NCBI RefSeq assembly: GCF_964340395.1
Contig: NC_135551.1
Location: 5,975,463-6,039,462 of the forward strand
Source: Glandiceps talaboti
Taxonomy: Eukaryota > Hemichordata > Enteropneusta > Spengelidae
Direction: 5' to 3'
Length of the DNA: 64,000 nt
Within the stretch, counting starts at the first letter, position 1; each line of letters opens with the position of its first letter. The notes under the pieces were generated by a model. That model was not told the origin of the DNA and did no database searches. It was given only the letters and a program-made list of their open reading frames with translations. The position numbers and the translations under genes are program-made. Shown piece by piece: positions 31,586 through 46,335 of this stretch.

Positions 31586-31750
31586 CTTCCATGTAAAGTA
31601 AGCCATTACTTATATAAACTTACAACTACCATGTAAAGTAGGCCAATACTTATATAAACTTTCAACTACTATATGTACAGTAGGCCAATACTTATATAAA
31701 CTTACAACTACCATGTAAAGTAGGCCAATACTTATATAAACTTACAACTA
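31586..31750. repeat. 40-bp minisatellite, left part
   Basis: About four copies of a 40-bp unit with ACTTACAACTACCATGTAAA and GTAGGCCAATACTTATATAA as its halves. The array breaks at 31750, where the LINE starts, and resumes at 36121. Confidence 0.9.
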
Positions 31751-31982
31751 GCTCTCCTGGGATCTTGTAAATTTTAGAACATTTGCCTTCGATTTAGCAC
31801 TGTGGACCACTTTAATCGACTTATCGTGTGTTGCTGGTGTTACTTCGCTGGATTTCTTGCCAATAAGAACACTCATCAAGGTAAAAACAACGATTTTCCC
31901 GTCATCTGTTTGAGTAACATTGGCCTTCAACGTTTTCCGTTGTACACACTCTTACTTTGCATAAAGACAAAGCCGCCAAAAG

Positions 31983-32864
31983 ATGTCAAGGTGTCAAGAC
32001 TGTGGCGCAACCAGAGGTGTGACTTCTTGTCAAGGTGACCTCTTCCTATGCAAAAAATGTAACAACAAGCGTTTCCCACCCAACGCATCTAATTTAGATG
32101 ACAGCTCGCTGCAACACATCACCTCCATCAGAAAAAGTCTTGTTGATATCAACGCACAGGTTAGCAACATACCCGTCCTCCTGGTGGATGTGAAAATGAT
32201 AAAGGACAAACAGAATACCATGAGTGTGTCGTTAGACTATTTCAATGAACTTGTCGAGGAACTGAGAGACCGTCTCAAAGTTATTGAGCAGGAAAATAAG
32301 GACCTAAAGAAAAGTAACATGGAGCTCAACGAAAGAGTTGGAGTATTAGAAAAGGCAAGTGATGACCAAAATCAATACAGCAGACGAGAAAACTTAGAGA
32401 TACATGGAATTCCAGAATGTCAAGGTCAAGCTGAAAACACAGACAACATCGCACTTCAAGTTATCAAGATGATCTCACCAGATATAACTACAGACCACCT
32501 TGAAGTAACTCATCGAATTGGGAGAACGACTCATCACGATGGAAATGTCAGAGGCAAGCATCAACCAAGGCCAATAATCGTGAAGTTCTCAGGAAGGAAA
32601 ATCAGGGATCAAGTTTTCAACAATAAAAAGAAAATGAAGAACGTAACAACGCGCGATCTAGGTTACACTGAACGAAATCTGATCTTTATCAACGAGAACC
32701 TGACACCGAAAATGCGCAACCTGCTGAAGTTAGTGAACAACAAAAGGAAGACCGAAAGCTATAGGTATTTATGGACCCGAAATGGACATATTCATGTCAA
32801 AAAATCGGACACATCCAATGTAGTAACTATCAGAAATGAATCGGATCTTGTGAAAATTGTTTAA
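31983..32864 (+). CDS. LINE ORF1 protein (zinc-binding N-terminus, coiled coil, RRM-like domain), 293 aa
   Basis: Nucleic-acid chaperone and coat protein of the retrotransposon RNP. Seen: a Cys cluster at the start (C4-x2-C7, C16, C23-x2-C26) like a small zinc finger; a long charged heptad region at about residues 75-120 (VEELRDRLKVIEQENKDL) predicting a coiled coil; then QYSRRENLEIHGIPE, the hallmark opening of the L1-ORF1p-type RRM found in ORF1 of many animal LINEs; and a basic C-terminal part. The frame is intact. Start: first ATG, placing the Cys cluster at the N-terminus. Confidence 0.85.
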   Translation: MSRCQDCGATRGVTSCQGDLFLCKKCNNKRFPPNASNLDDSSLQHITSIRKSLVDINAQVSNIPVLLVDVKMIKDKQNTMSVSLDYFNELVEELRDRLKVIEQENKDLKKSNMELNERVGVLEKASDDQNQYSRRENLEIHGIPECQGQAENTDNIALQVIKMISPDITTDHLEVTHRIGRTTHHDGNVRGKHQPRPIIVKFSGRKIRDQVFNNKKKMKNVTTRDLGYTERNLIFINENLTPKMRNLLKLVNNKRKTESYRYLWTRNGHIHVKKSDTSNVVTIRNESDLVKIV

Positions 32865-33025
32865 TATATTGTATAAAGTGCGTAATGTGTAATGGTATTT
32901 TTAGTCCTTTTTAATGATCAATCAACATAATAACCAGTTTTCTGTCAATGGCGATAGGCTTTTTGATGTGCATTGTAAATCGTACTCTGTCTCAGAGTTT
33001 AATAGTGCTTTCTCAGGCAATCTAA

Positions 33026-35371
33026 AGTGATATTTTCTCGATTTCACATGTAAATGTACGGTCTCTAAGTAAAAACTACGATGACTTTCAACTTTTATTT
33101 GAAAATAGTCTCCAGGCACAGTTTAAAATAATTGCTCTGTCTGAGATCTGGAAGGTGGAAAACAAAAGCATTTTTACCCTGCCAAATTATTCTTTAGAAG
33201 TAAACTGTCGAGATGTGGGACGTGGGGGAGGTGTAGGAATGTATGTTCATGACAGCCTTCATTATAATATTCTGAACGATATTGTCATCACAGATGCTGA
33301 GTCTCTTTGGATTGAGGTTATTAACAGAAATAACAAATTTATCATAGGTACAATATACAGACCTCCAAGTTCAAACTCAGACATATTTATTGATAGCTTG
33401 GAGCAAATTTTGTACCATAGAGTACAGGGTTATGCTGGGTGCTTTCTTGTCGGCGACTTCAACATTGACGTTTCAAAGCCTTGTGAGGCAACAGCTGATA
33501 AACTTCTTAGTGTTTTATCATGTTTACACTTCGAGCAAACGATAATCACACCTACTAGAATAACTGGTGCAAGTGAGACAACAATCGATCATCTGTACAC
33601 AAATATGGCTCATTTGAATATTACATCAGGCACTCTGTTAGCCCATATCTCAGATCATTTGCCAACCTTTGCATTCTTTCACTCAATGACCATGCATTCT
33701 GCATCAAAAGCAAATGGACCTTTTAGGAATTATTCTAAATTCAAATTAGATTCATTTAGACATGATTTGCAAGATGAAACGTGGCATGAAGTATTGAACT
33801 GTAAAGATGTAAATGAAGCAATGACCAAGTTCACTAACACCTTCTTAAATATTTGTAATACCCATGCGCCACTCAAAAACATAAATAAAGTCAAGAAAGG
33901 TGTTAAAAACAAACCCTGGATCACAGCGGCAATACGGAAATCTATTCGAAAGAAACACAACCTCTTCAAAAAAGTAGTCCGGAGTAAATTCGAAGAAAAT
34001 ATTCTTCAAAAATTCAAAAGATACAGAAATGTGTTAACAAACATTTTAAGGAAAGCTAAGAAAAAATACTATTCTGATTTGTTTAATATACATTGTAACG
34101 ACATGAAAGAGACATGGCGAGTGGTAAATGATCTGCTGGGTAAAAAGAAAAATAGTAACTCTTCTATTCCTACCAAGATAAAAAGTTTCTGTAATGGAAC
34201 TTCTGTTATTCATACAGAAATTCCAGATATAGTTGATGTTTTCAACAATCACTTTGTTAACATTGGTGAAAAACTTGCTAAGAATATTCAGGCAAATGGA
34301 AACGGTTGTTTTCGTGACTTCATGGGTGACTATGTACCTCACTGTTTCTTCCTAAAGCCAACTTCAGTTGGGGAAGTAGAAGACATTATTTCAAGCTTAA
34401 ATGTACACAAAGCATCAGGCTGGGACAAAATCGATGCAAAACTGCTAAAGTATGCTATGCCATATGTTTCAAAACCTTTATGTAACATTGTAAATTTATC
34501 TTTCTCAACTGGATGTTTTCCAGACTCCCTTAAAATTGCGAAGGTTATTCCGCTCTTCAAAAAAGGAGATCCAGAAGAGACGGGAAATTACAGACCAATT
34601 TCAATTTTGCCAATCATTAGCAAAGTATTTGAAAAAATAATGTGTAAACGTGTTGTGAATTTTGTAGAGAAACATGACTTGCTCTTTCAGCACCAGTATG
34701 GTTTTCGTGAAAAGTACAGCTGTAAACTTTCACTTATTAGCCTTGTTCAACACTTATTGGATGAACTAGACAAAGGAAAATCTACAACAGGCATATTTAT
34801 AGACTTCTCAAAGGCATTTGATACTGTTAACCATAACATTTTATTGTCAAAACTCGATCACCAAGGCATTAGAGGGGTGGCATTGGATTGGTTTAAAAGT
34901 TATTTGGATTCAAGATGTCAATTTGTGAGTATTGGTAATATAGAATCAATGAAACAAAACATAACTTGTGGTGTTCCTCAAGGGTCTATTTTGGGCCCAA
35001 TACTTTTCCTCATTTACATAAATGATTTACCAAACTCTTCAGATATTTTCAATTTTAGGCTTTACGCCGATGATTCGAACCTGTTTCATTCACCTGAGAA
35101 GTGTTCTTCATCAACAAACACCAGCAATATAAACTCAGCCCTTGCAAATGTTACAAACTGGTGTGATGCGAACAAATTAACAGTAAATTCTGCTAAATCA
35201 CACGCATTACTCATTGGTGGTAGACACAAACCTCATAATGCACAAGGTTCAGTTCAGTTGAAAGATATGGCTATTAACTTTGTCAGTAATACCTCTTATG
35301 TTGGAGTATATTTGGATAGTAAAATGTTATGGAATTGCCACATTTTAGAAGTGAAGAAAAAAAATGAGTAA
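33026..35371 (+). CDS. LINE ORF2 protein: APE-type endonuclease plus reverse transcriptase (main frame)
   Basis: The endonuclease shows NVRSLSKN, IIALSEIW (catalytic Glu), GTIYRPPSS, FLVGDFNID and ISDHLPTF (catalytic Asp-His). The RT shows SGWDKIDAKLLK, NYRPISILPIISKVFE, FIDFSKAFDTVNH (first catalytic Asp), CGVPQGSILGPILF and RLYADDSNLF (catalytic YADD). It nicks the target and copies the element RNA. Reading is open from 33026, after a stop, but the first in-frame ATG lies inside the endonuclease, so initiation may be non-ATG or the 5' end of ORF2 may be damaged. The frame ends early at 35371, next to an A8 run; the normal C-terminal part continues in the next frame. All catalytic motifs seen are intact. 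Confidence 0.88.
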   Translation, partial: SDIFSISHVNVRSLSKNYDDFQLLFENSLQAQFKIIALSEIWKVENKSIFTLPNYSLEVNCRDVGRGGGVGMYVHDSLHYNILNDIVITDAESLWIEVINRNNKFIIGTIYRPPSSNSDIFIDSLEQILYHRVQGYAGCFLVGDFNIDVSKPCEATADKLLSVLSCLHFEQTIITPTRITGASETTIDHLYTNMAHLNITSGTLLAHISDHLPTFAFFHSMTMHSASKANGPFRNYSKFKLDSFRHDLQDETWHEVLNCKDVNEAMTKFTNTFLNICNTHAPLKNINKVKKGVKNKPWITAAIRKSIRKKHNLFKKVVRSKFEENILQKFKRYRNVLTNILRKAKKKYYSDLFNIHCNDMKETWRVVNDLLGKKKNSNSSIPTKIKSFCNGTSVIHTEIPDIVDVFNNHFVNIGEKLAKNIQANGNGCFRDFMGDYVPHCFFLKPTSVGEVEDIISSLNVHKASGWDKIDAKLLKYAMPYVSKPLCNIVNLSFSTGCFPDSLKIAKVIPLFKKGDPEETGNYRPISILPIISKVFEKIMCKRVVNFVEKHDLLFQHQYGFREKYSCKLSLISLVQHLLDELDKGKSTTGIFIDFSKAFDTVNHNILLSKLDHQGIRGVALDWFKSYLDSRCQFVSIGNIESMKQNITCGVPQGSILGPILFLIYINDLPNSSDIFNFRLYADDSNLFHSPEKCSSSTNTSNINSALANVTNWCDANKLTVNSAKSHALLIGGRHKPHNAQGSVQLKDMAINFVSNTSYVGVYLDSKMLWNCHILEVKKKNE

Positions 35372-35897
35372 GCTAACTGGTATTTTGTACAGACTTCGTT
35401 ATACAGTTCCTCAGCATATTCTTTTGATGATATATAATACACTTGTTCTTCCCCATCTGTCATATGGACTTGAAGTATGGGGCTGTACATATCAGTCTTA
35501 CCTCAAAGATATACTAATCATCCAAAAGAAAATTGCTCGCATAATTACCTTCAGTAGTTACAACACCCACTCTCCCCCCTTATTTAAACGCCTCCTAATG
35601 CTAGATGTATACAAGCAACGTGATTACCAAATAGGAATTTTTGTTCACGATGTGATCAATGGCAATGTTCCGCCATACTTCTCAAATTTCTTTTCCAAGA
35701 TAGGTCATTGTTACGACACCAGGCAACAGAAGCGAAATGATTTAAGCATCCCAAAATACAACAATAATTACGGTCAATTTAGCACAAAGTTCACTGGGGC
35801 CAAAATTTGGAACTCTATCCCTTCCCATATAAGAGACACTCGAAGTCGGACTACGTTCAAAGCTAATTTCAAAAGCCATCTTCTTAGCCAGTATTAG
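35364..35897 (+). CDS. LINE ORF2 C-terminal part (shifted frame)
   Basis: Continues the RT thumb and C-terminal domain: KLTGILYRLR, LPHLSYGLEVWG, IQKKIARIITFSSY, then a tail ending in FKSHLLSQY. This layout (a LxYGxxxWG motif and a C-terminal RTRSRTTFKANFK segment) is typical of Jockey/CR1-group ORF2 ends. It overlaps the main frame by 8 bp at an A8 run, so one small insertion or deletion explains the split. Confidence 0.8.
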   Translation: MSKLTGILYRLRYTVPQHILLMIYNTLVLPHLSYGLEVWGCTYQSYLKDILIIQKKIARIITFSSYNTHSPPLFKRLLMLDVYKQRDYQIGIFVHDVINGNVPPYFSNFFSKIGHCYDTRQQKRNDLSIPKYNNNYGQFSTKFTGAKIWNSIPSHIRDTRSRTTFKANFKSHLLSQY

Positions 35898-36120
35898 TTG
35901 ATGTATACCATTTTGTTCTTTCTTTTAAGATTTGTCATTGTTTCCGAATTTAGTTAAATACTTCTCCGGATTTGTGTGATATGTATGTTTTTGTTTTGTT
36001 TTGTTTTGTTTTGCTTTGTTGTTGTTGTTGTTTTTTTCTCTGAGGACAAAACTCGATTAGTTGTTTCGTCAACTATTTTTGCCCTCATTAAAAAAAAATA
36101 AATAAAAAAAAACAAAAAAA

Positions 36121-36507
36121 AACTACTATGTACAGTAGGCCAATACTTAGATAAACTTACAACTACCATGTAAAGTAGGCCAATACTTATATAAACTTAC
36201 AACTACCATGTAAAGTAGGCCAATACTTATATAAACTTACAACTACTATGTACAGTAGGCCAATACTTATATAAACTTACAACTACCATGTAAAGTAGGC
36301 CAATACTTATATGAACTTACAACTACCATGTAAAGTAGGCCAATACTTATATAAACTTACAACTACCATGTAAAGTAGGCCAATACTTATATAAACTTAC
36401 AACTACCATGTAAAGTAGGCCAATACTTATATAAACTTACAACTACTATGTACAGTAGGCCAATACTTATATAAACTTACAACTACCATGTAAAGTAGGC
36501 CAATACC
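36121..36507. repeat. 40-bp minisatellite, right part
   Basis: Nearly ten further units of the same array. Two alternating variants are seen, CCATGTAAAG and CTATGTACAG. The array ends abruptly in CAATACCAATCACC. Confidence 0.92.
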
Positions 36508-36850
36508 AATCACCGGAATTGAGATCTGTGCAACTGTATAGGTCCAAGGATGTATAACTGAGATACAGCCATGATAGGTCTAAATCTGCTATCACGAATA
36601 TGTCGATAATTTTCGGAACATTGGCAATATAGAAGTCAGTCTTTAGCTGTTGTGGAAGGGAATCGGGGGACATTACTTCAACGAAATTTGAACGAGGCTC
36701 ACTAGTTGTACTATTACACTGGATGGATTCTGTTTTATTTTTGAATTTAGGTGAGAAATTAAAAATACCACCATCTAGCTTTAAGTGTATCAGAATATTT
36801 TGAAGCAAATATACAAACTCAAAGTCCTTAGCGGTACATAAACTGGCCAT
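36467..36850 (-). CDS. Unrecognised open frame, possibly a gene fragment
   Basis: 114 codons of unique sequence starting at an ATG (MASLCTAKDFEFVYLLQN...), then 13 codons running into the minisatellite before a stop. The composition is protein-like (mixed hydrophobic and charged residues, SNFVEVMSPDSLPQQL, DIFVIADLDLSWLYL), but I recognise no family, signal peptide or clear splice sites. It lies downstream of and on the same strand as the TMLHE-like gene. It could be an exon of an unknown gene cut by the repeat, or chance. Confidence 0.25.
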   Translation of the reverse strand: MASLCTAKDFEFVYLLQNILIHLKLDGGIFNFSPKFKNKTESIQCNSTTSEPRSNFVEVMSPDSLPQQLKTDFYIANVPKIIDIFVIADLDLSWLYLSYTSLDLYSCTDLNSGDWYWPTLHGSCKFI

Positions 36851-37268
36851 CCACTATTTCAACTAAAATGAGAATCTGAGTAAATACGAATCGCCAGGAC
36901 CGTTTTGTCCAATGTGAAACAGTAGCCCTTTATAAAAGTTTGTGAAATCTGCTGAGATCGGAAACTAAGCTTACACTCTGACTATTTCTTGCACCTGATT
37001 ACTACATAATTTCATCATTATACTTTTGCAAAACAGTAGGCTGCCGCCATCACCTTCGCATGCGTAATTACTATGCAATACTTATTTCTAATTAATTCCA
37101 ATTATTATTACTGAGAAAGAGAAGCTGAAAAAGAAGAAGTAGACATTTAACTCCTGACTTGTCATCTGATACTATCAAGTTTTAATGTCTAATAATTACA
37201 CCAGCCATGCATGACATTACATCACCCGCTGTATTTACGAACTACTCAAAATAGCATTAATTTATCGT

Positions 37269-41131
<3,863 letters not shown>

Positions 41132-41390
41132 CTGAAATATAAACATAAATATTGATAAATGAACGTTTCACAGTGAAACTTACGAAAATTAACTACATAT
41201 TTTGTTTAATATTACGTAAGCCATGTACGTTTGCCAAATGTATTTACCAAGTTAGATTTTTCTCTAGATATAATGTTAAGATAGGATTTTGATAACAATA
41301 ATATGCAAAGTACGGTGTGAGTAAGCATCAGTATTTTTTACATATATTTCTATATATAACCAAGCAGAATACTAATAAATTTCATTGTAT

Positions 41391-41432
<42 letters not shown>

Positions 41433-43660
41433 GAATGAATGAATGAATGAATGAATGAATGAATCAAACAATCAATCAATCAATCAACATTCACATTCCA
41501 CATTGTTTAGAACTGTACTGTTCACCATTATTCATGTTAATACAGGTCACTACATGCATTGGAAGAGTTATTTCATACAAATATAACCTTGGAAAAGAAA
41601 GGGAAATGATAATCATCATACCAGTCGTTTGTTGTGTTTAAAAAATGTTTATGGAAATATTTTACAATTGTACTATTTATAGTTTTGTAGTTTTTGTTCA
41701 TCTGTGTAAACTGTCGACGTTCGTTTTACAACCCTCTTCAAGTTACCGTTCATCGGTTCTGTTTGATATAGCAACGCAGATGCCAAAAACTCAATGTACA
41801 AGCTACAGTTTACAATTGCAAGATTAAATGAATAGTTTTCGACAGTTTGTCTAAATAAGATGAACCAATGCACATCAATGCGCACAGACATCAAATGCAG
41901 ACGTCAAAACTTTGGCTCCTCTATGTCTGCCCCTCGTTGCAGTTGCGGATTATTTCATAATAGACAAAATGTAGCAAGAACTTGTTATCTATCTGTATAG
42001 TGTAGAATATACATGCTTGAATCAAACAGAGATGGTGAACATTAACTTGAAACAGGCTGTAATTCTGTGATACTTACACGTTGCATTTTATTGCCTTTTT
42101 GTCGTAGCAATGTAAGGCGCTTTGAGATATTTGTATATGGAAAGCGTTCACTTTTTAAGAAATAAATATTATTATTATTGCATAGGTTGAGTTGTGTAAC
42201 ACATTAGTGGGACTGAATGAATGAATGAATGAATGAATGAATGAATGAATGAATGAATGAATGAATGAATGAATGAATGAATGAACGAACGAACGAACGA
42301 ACGAATGAAATGAATGCTATCTAGACATTAGCTTCCATATTGAATCGCATCCAACAGCATAGCACCAGCAGCCATTAATCGCATCCAACAGCATAGCATC
42401 AGCAGCCATTATCTTAACTGTGCATCATGGAGAGAAGTCTGTAATTTTAAATTTTTGAGTTTTGTGCTGCATTTTTTTCATTTTTGTGGTAATCGTGCAT
42501 AGATCGTTTCAACGAGCGAATTTCAAAATGTCTATTGTGCACCATGATTGACGAGTTTAGTCAGGAATTATCTCCCTGCAGTCGGGATAATTACTCCCTA
42601 TTAGGGATAACAACTATAGTATTCAACCCAATCGGTATAAATAGTTTTTAACGAAATTGTTGACTGGTTGGTTTCATTGATTTATACCGATCGGGATTAA
42701 AAATTTGAAATAACGATATCTTGTCCGTTTCTCAGGTACCCTACTGTATCCTAAATTACCCATTAAGTACGTGAAATGAATGATAGTAATCACAGACAAT
42801 CATGTAATAGTGAAAATAAATAGAATATTGTCTTACTTTCTGTTCATCCAAATAAATGCATTCAAGTTCTTCAATTCATTTAAGATCATCTGATGAGGGA
42901 AGCCTTCTATACAGATCCAAGTTTTCACTACCAAACTCAAACTAGTACTGAGTCACACATTATCAATGTATATCACCTTATGTTTGTTAAATGCTACGTC
43001 AGGATCATGCTACCAGGGACGTATGTATAAACATGCAGGGACGTGTTTAAACGTCCCTGACGATGCGACAGTGCAGTGTCAGTACCTACCCACGTTTGTA
43101 GCGTTTGCCTGGTTTGATTTAGTTGCGGAGTGAGGGTCTTCTCTCTCCTGCGTGTTTTTCCCCTCAAATTGATTACTCCGTACGCTATTCTCTCTATTAA
43201 ATACTCGTCAATCGAACCTACACCATTCGATAGTATGTATATAAACATATTGTACATTATACAAACATCATCTTCATGTAATGTTTGTCAAGACTTGTGT
43301 TCATCAATCGGTATATGTGTTACAGAAAGACAGACTCGCATAGCTACACAGACTAGACATGTTGTTCCGTTCTTTATTGCAGCGATTCTTGTAAATGTCA
43401 ATGTGTACTGTACATAAACTTATCGATCTATAGAGGGCGTGGTTTACAATGTTCCCATTATATGATTGACTCTTTATTAGAAAGCAATATTTCTACATAT
43501 AAAATATAAAGTGACAAAGAGTACAAGACTGGCTAGTTACGTTCTCTTATAAGCATAATACACAAAACAAATTTACAATAATAATAACAATTTTAATCTT
43601 CAATTTGGTCACAAAACTACGGATTGTAAAATATGATCCTCTTCCAAACATTGTAATGAA
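41132..43660. other. Upstream region of the TMLHE-like gene; microsatellites and SINE tail
   Basis: 41393-41487 is (AATC)n then (AATG)n. 42214-42309 is (GAAT)n then (GAAC)n. About 42080-42180 resembles the 3' end of tRNA-derived SINEs (GTAAGGCGCTTTGAGAT, GGAAAGCGTT, then an ATT-repeat tail). 42343-42410 is a 35-bp direct duplication (ATCGCATCCAACAGCATAGC). 42570-42700 has several ATCGGTATAAAT / ATTTATACCGAT inverted pieces. No further gene seen. Confidence 0.55.
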
Positions 43661-43785
43661 CACAGATTGCCTGGCCATGAGGGCTATAGCACCCGTTTAT
43701 TACACTCGAGGGACTGTGAGTTACCAGAATCACATGCTATTATATTCGGGTGCTATAGCCCGAATATAGGCCAGGCAATATGTGT
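43661..43785. mobile_element. ~125-bp inverted-repeat (MITE-like) element
   Basis: Left ACACAGATTGCCTGGCC...GGGCTATAGCACCCG pairs with the right end CGGGTGCTATAGCCC...GGCCAGGCAATATGTGT. The loop is about 45 bp. No coding capacity. Confidence 0.7.
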
Positions 43786-43897
43786 TTTATAATATACCTC
43801 GTGTTGTGAACTCGTGGTGGCAGACGACATCGTCAGAAGCTGCCTTTTTGACCTGCAGTGAACGCGCGGTGGTCAGTGACCATGTAAAGTTGGTGGA

Positions 43898-43919
43898 ACT
43901 ATTTCCCTAGGGAAATAGT
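43898..43919. repeat. Perfect 22-bp palindrome
   Basis: ACTATTTCCCT followed by its exact complement without a spacer, centred on CCCTAGGG. It lies 110 bp right of the fold-back element. Confidence 0.85.
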
Positions 43920-44906
43920 CATTCTATTTTCCTATCACGTGACTGATTCTAGGAATCATGGCACAGCATTATCACTAGGTATATTATATGCAAAATATGA
44001 CCCTCCCCGAAGAACAGGTTTGTAAAATGTGACCTACCCCCCGATTCCTCCCCCCCCCCCTTGTAAATACAGAAGGCTCCCTAACGACATAGTACTGTGA
44101 GCTTTCTAGAAGGCAACACGTATCTATACACCATAGACCCTACACTATGTATACACTGACTGTAAAAGTTTGCATTGTATGGTTGCTGCAAATACTGTAA
44201 ATAATACAGACGACGCATGCGCAGAAACTAATACGTATACGTTCTGAAGCGTTGTTCTTTGCATCAAGGACACAGTTAGACACGGCCTGAGTATAAAGGA
44301 GATACAAAACATTTTATACTTTGATACGATTTTATGTATTATTATTTAATGCCATGTACACAAGAAGTGACATTGGCAAGAAAATATATTATTTAATGAA
44401 GCATTAATGTTCAATTGAATTACACTTACACTGTTCTGAAAATATTTTAACTGAAATATCTGGCAGTAACACTTGTTAAAGTGTCATCTACAAATGGCAA
44501 AATGTACTTAAATAAACAATGCTTATGGAACTTTAGTAGCTGAGACTGTAACCTAAATATAGTATGTATCTCTAATATTCTGATCATGATACCCTGATCA
44601 TGATAATATTTTTATCCTGGTTGGGATAAATGACTTTTGAACTCTTTGACGCACGTAAATACGACACGGCGCATGTGTAAACATGTCTGTGTGCATTCTA
44701 CTCTCAATGAGGTCGGACATAGATTGTCAAGGACTATTTTAACTGAAATAATTGTATCTATTTATCCGGATCTGAATAAACCAATGGCAATACCTATCAT
44801 TTATTTATCCCAATCGTGATAATTATCCCGATTGTGGGATATTCCTGATTCTAGTTCTTGATATTACCTCCTAAATAAGTCAATTAACACATTCAATTTC
44901 CTCGAA

Positions 44907-46335
44907 GATGTTATCAATGATAGCTACACGTCTTGAGTGATATGCTTCATTCTACTGTGACACTATTCTATGTTATCAATGATATCTACACGTCTTGAGT
45001 GATATACTTCATTCTACTGTGACACTATTCTATGTTATCAATGATAGCTACACGTCTTGAGTGATATACTTCATTCTACTGTGACACTATTCTATGTTAT
45101 CAATGATATCTACACGTCTTGAGTGATATACTTCATTCTACTGTGACACTTCTATGTTATCAATGATAGTTACACGTCTTGAGTGATATACTTCATTCTA
45201 CTGTGACACTTCTATGTTATCAATGATATCTACACGTCTTGAGTGATATACTTCATTCTACTGTGACACTATTCTATGTTATCAATGATATCTACACGTC
45301 TTGAGTGATATTCTTCATTCTACTGTGACACTATCCTATGTTATCAATGATATCTACACGTCTTGAGTGATATACTTCATTCTACTGTGACACTATTCTA
45401 TGTTATCAATGATAGTTACACGTCTTGAGTGATATACTTCATTCTACTGTGACACTATTCTATGTTATCAATGATATATATCTACACGTCTTGAGTGATA
45501 TACTTCATTCTACTGTGACACTATTCTATGTTATCAATGATAGTTACACGTCTTGAGTGATATACTTCATTCTACTGTGACACTATTCTATGTTATCAAT
45601 GATAGTTACACGTCTTGAGTGATATTCTTCATTCTAGTGTGACACTATTCTATGTTATCAATGATAGCTACACGTCTTGAGTGATATACTTCATTCTACT
45701 GTGACACTATTCTATGTTATCAATGATATCTACACGTCTTGAGTGATATACTTCATTCTACTGTGACACCATCCTATGTTATCAATGATAGCTACACGTC
45801 TTGATTGATATGCTTCATTCTACTGTGACACTATTCTATGTTATCAATGATATCTACACGTCTTGATTGATATTCTTCATTCTACTGTGACACTATTCTA
45901 TGTTATCAATGATATCTACACGTCATGAGTGATATACTTCATTCTACTGTGACACTATTCTATGTTATCAATGATATATATCTACACGTCTTGAGTGATA
46001 TTCTTCATTCTACTGTGACACTATTCTATGTTATCAATGATATCTACACGTCTTGAGTGATATTCTTCATTCTAGTGTGACACTATTCTATGTTATCAAT
46101 GATAGTTACACGTCTTGAGTGATATACTTCATTCTACTGTGACACTATTCTATGTTATCAATGATATCTACACGTCTTGAGTGATATACTTCATTCTACT
46201 ATGACACTATTCTATGTTATCAATGATATCTACACGTCTTGAGTGATATACTTCATTCTACTGGGACACTATTCTATGTTATCAATGATATCTACACGTC
46301 TTGAGTGATATTCTTCATTCTACTGTGACACTGTG
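44907..46335. repeat. 62-bp satellite, about 23 copies
   Basis: The unit runs ATGTTATCAATGATATCTAC, ACGTCTTGAGTGATATACTT, then CATTCTACTGTGACACTATT plus C and T. Variants are few and recurrent: GATAGC, GATATC, GATAGT or GATATATATC at one site; TACTTC, TTCTTC or TGCTTC at another; and a 3-bp loss (CACTTCTATG) in two adjacent copies. Copies are over 90% alike, so turnover is recent. Not open in any frame. Confidence 0.95.

Larger units (their letters stand above)
31751..36120 (+). mobile_element. Nearly whole LINE retrotransposon (Jockey/CR1-group), 4.37 kb
   Basis: Inserted in the 40-bp minisatellite. AACTA is found on both sides (31746-31750 and 36121-36125), a 5-bp target duplication judged against the array unit. 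Layout: ~230-bp 5' UTR, ORF1 (31983-32864), ORF2 (open from 33026 to 35371, continued one frame over at 35364-35897), a short 3' UTR with a TTTTG repeat, and an A-rich tail (36090-36120). The single break is in an A8 run near 35358-35365. ORF2 has no ATG before the endonuclease core, so its start is unclear. Low decay suggests a recent insertion. Confidence 0.9.
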
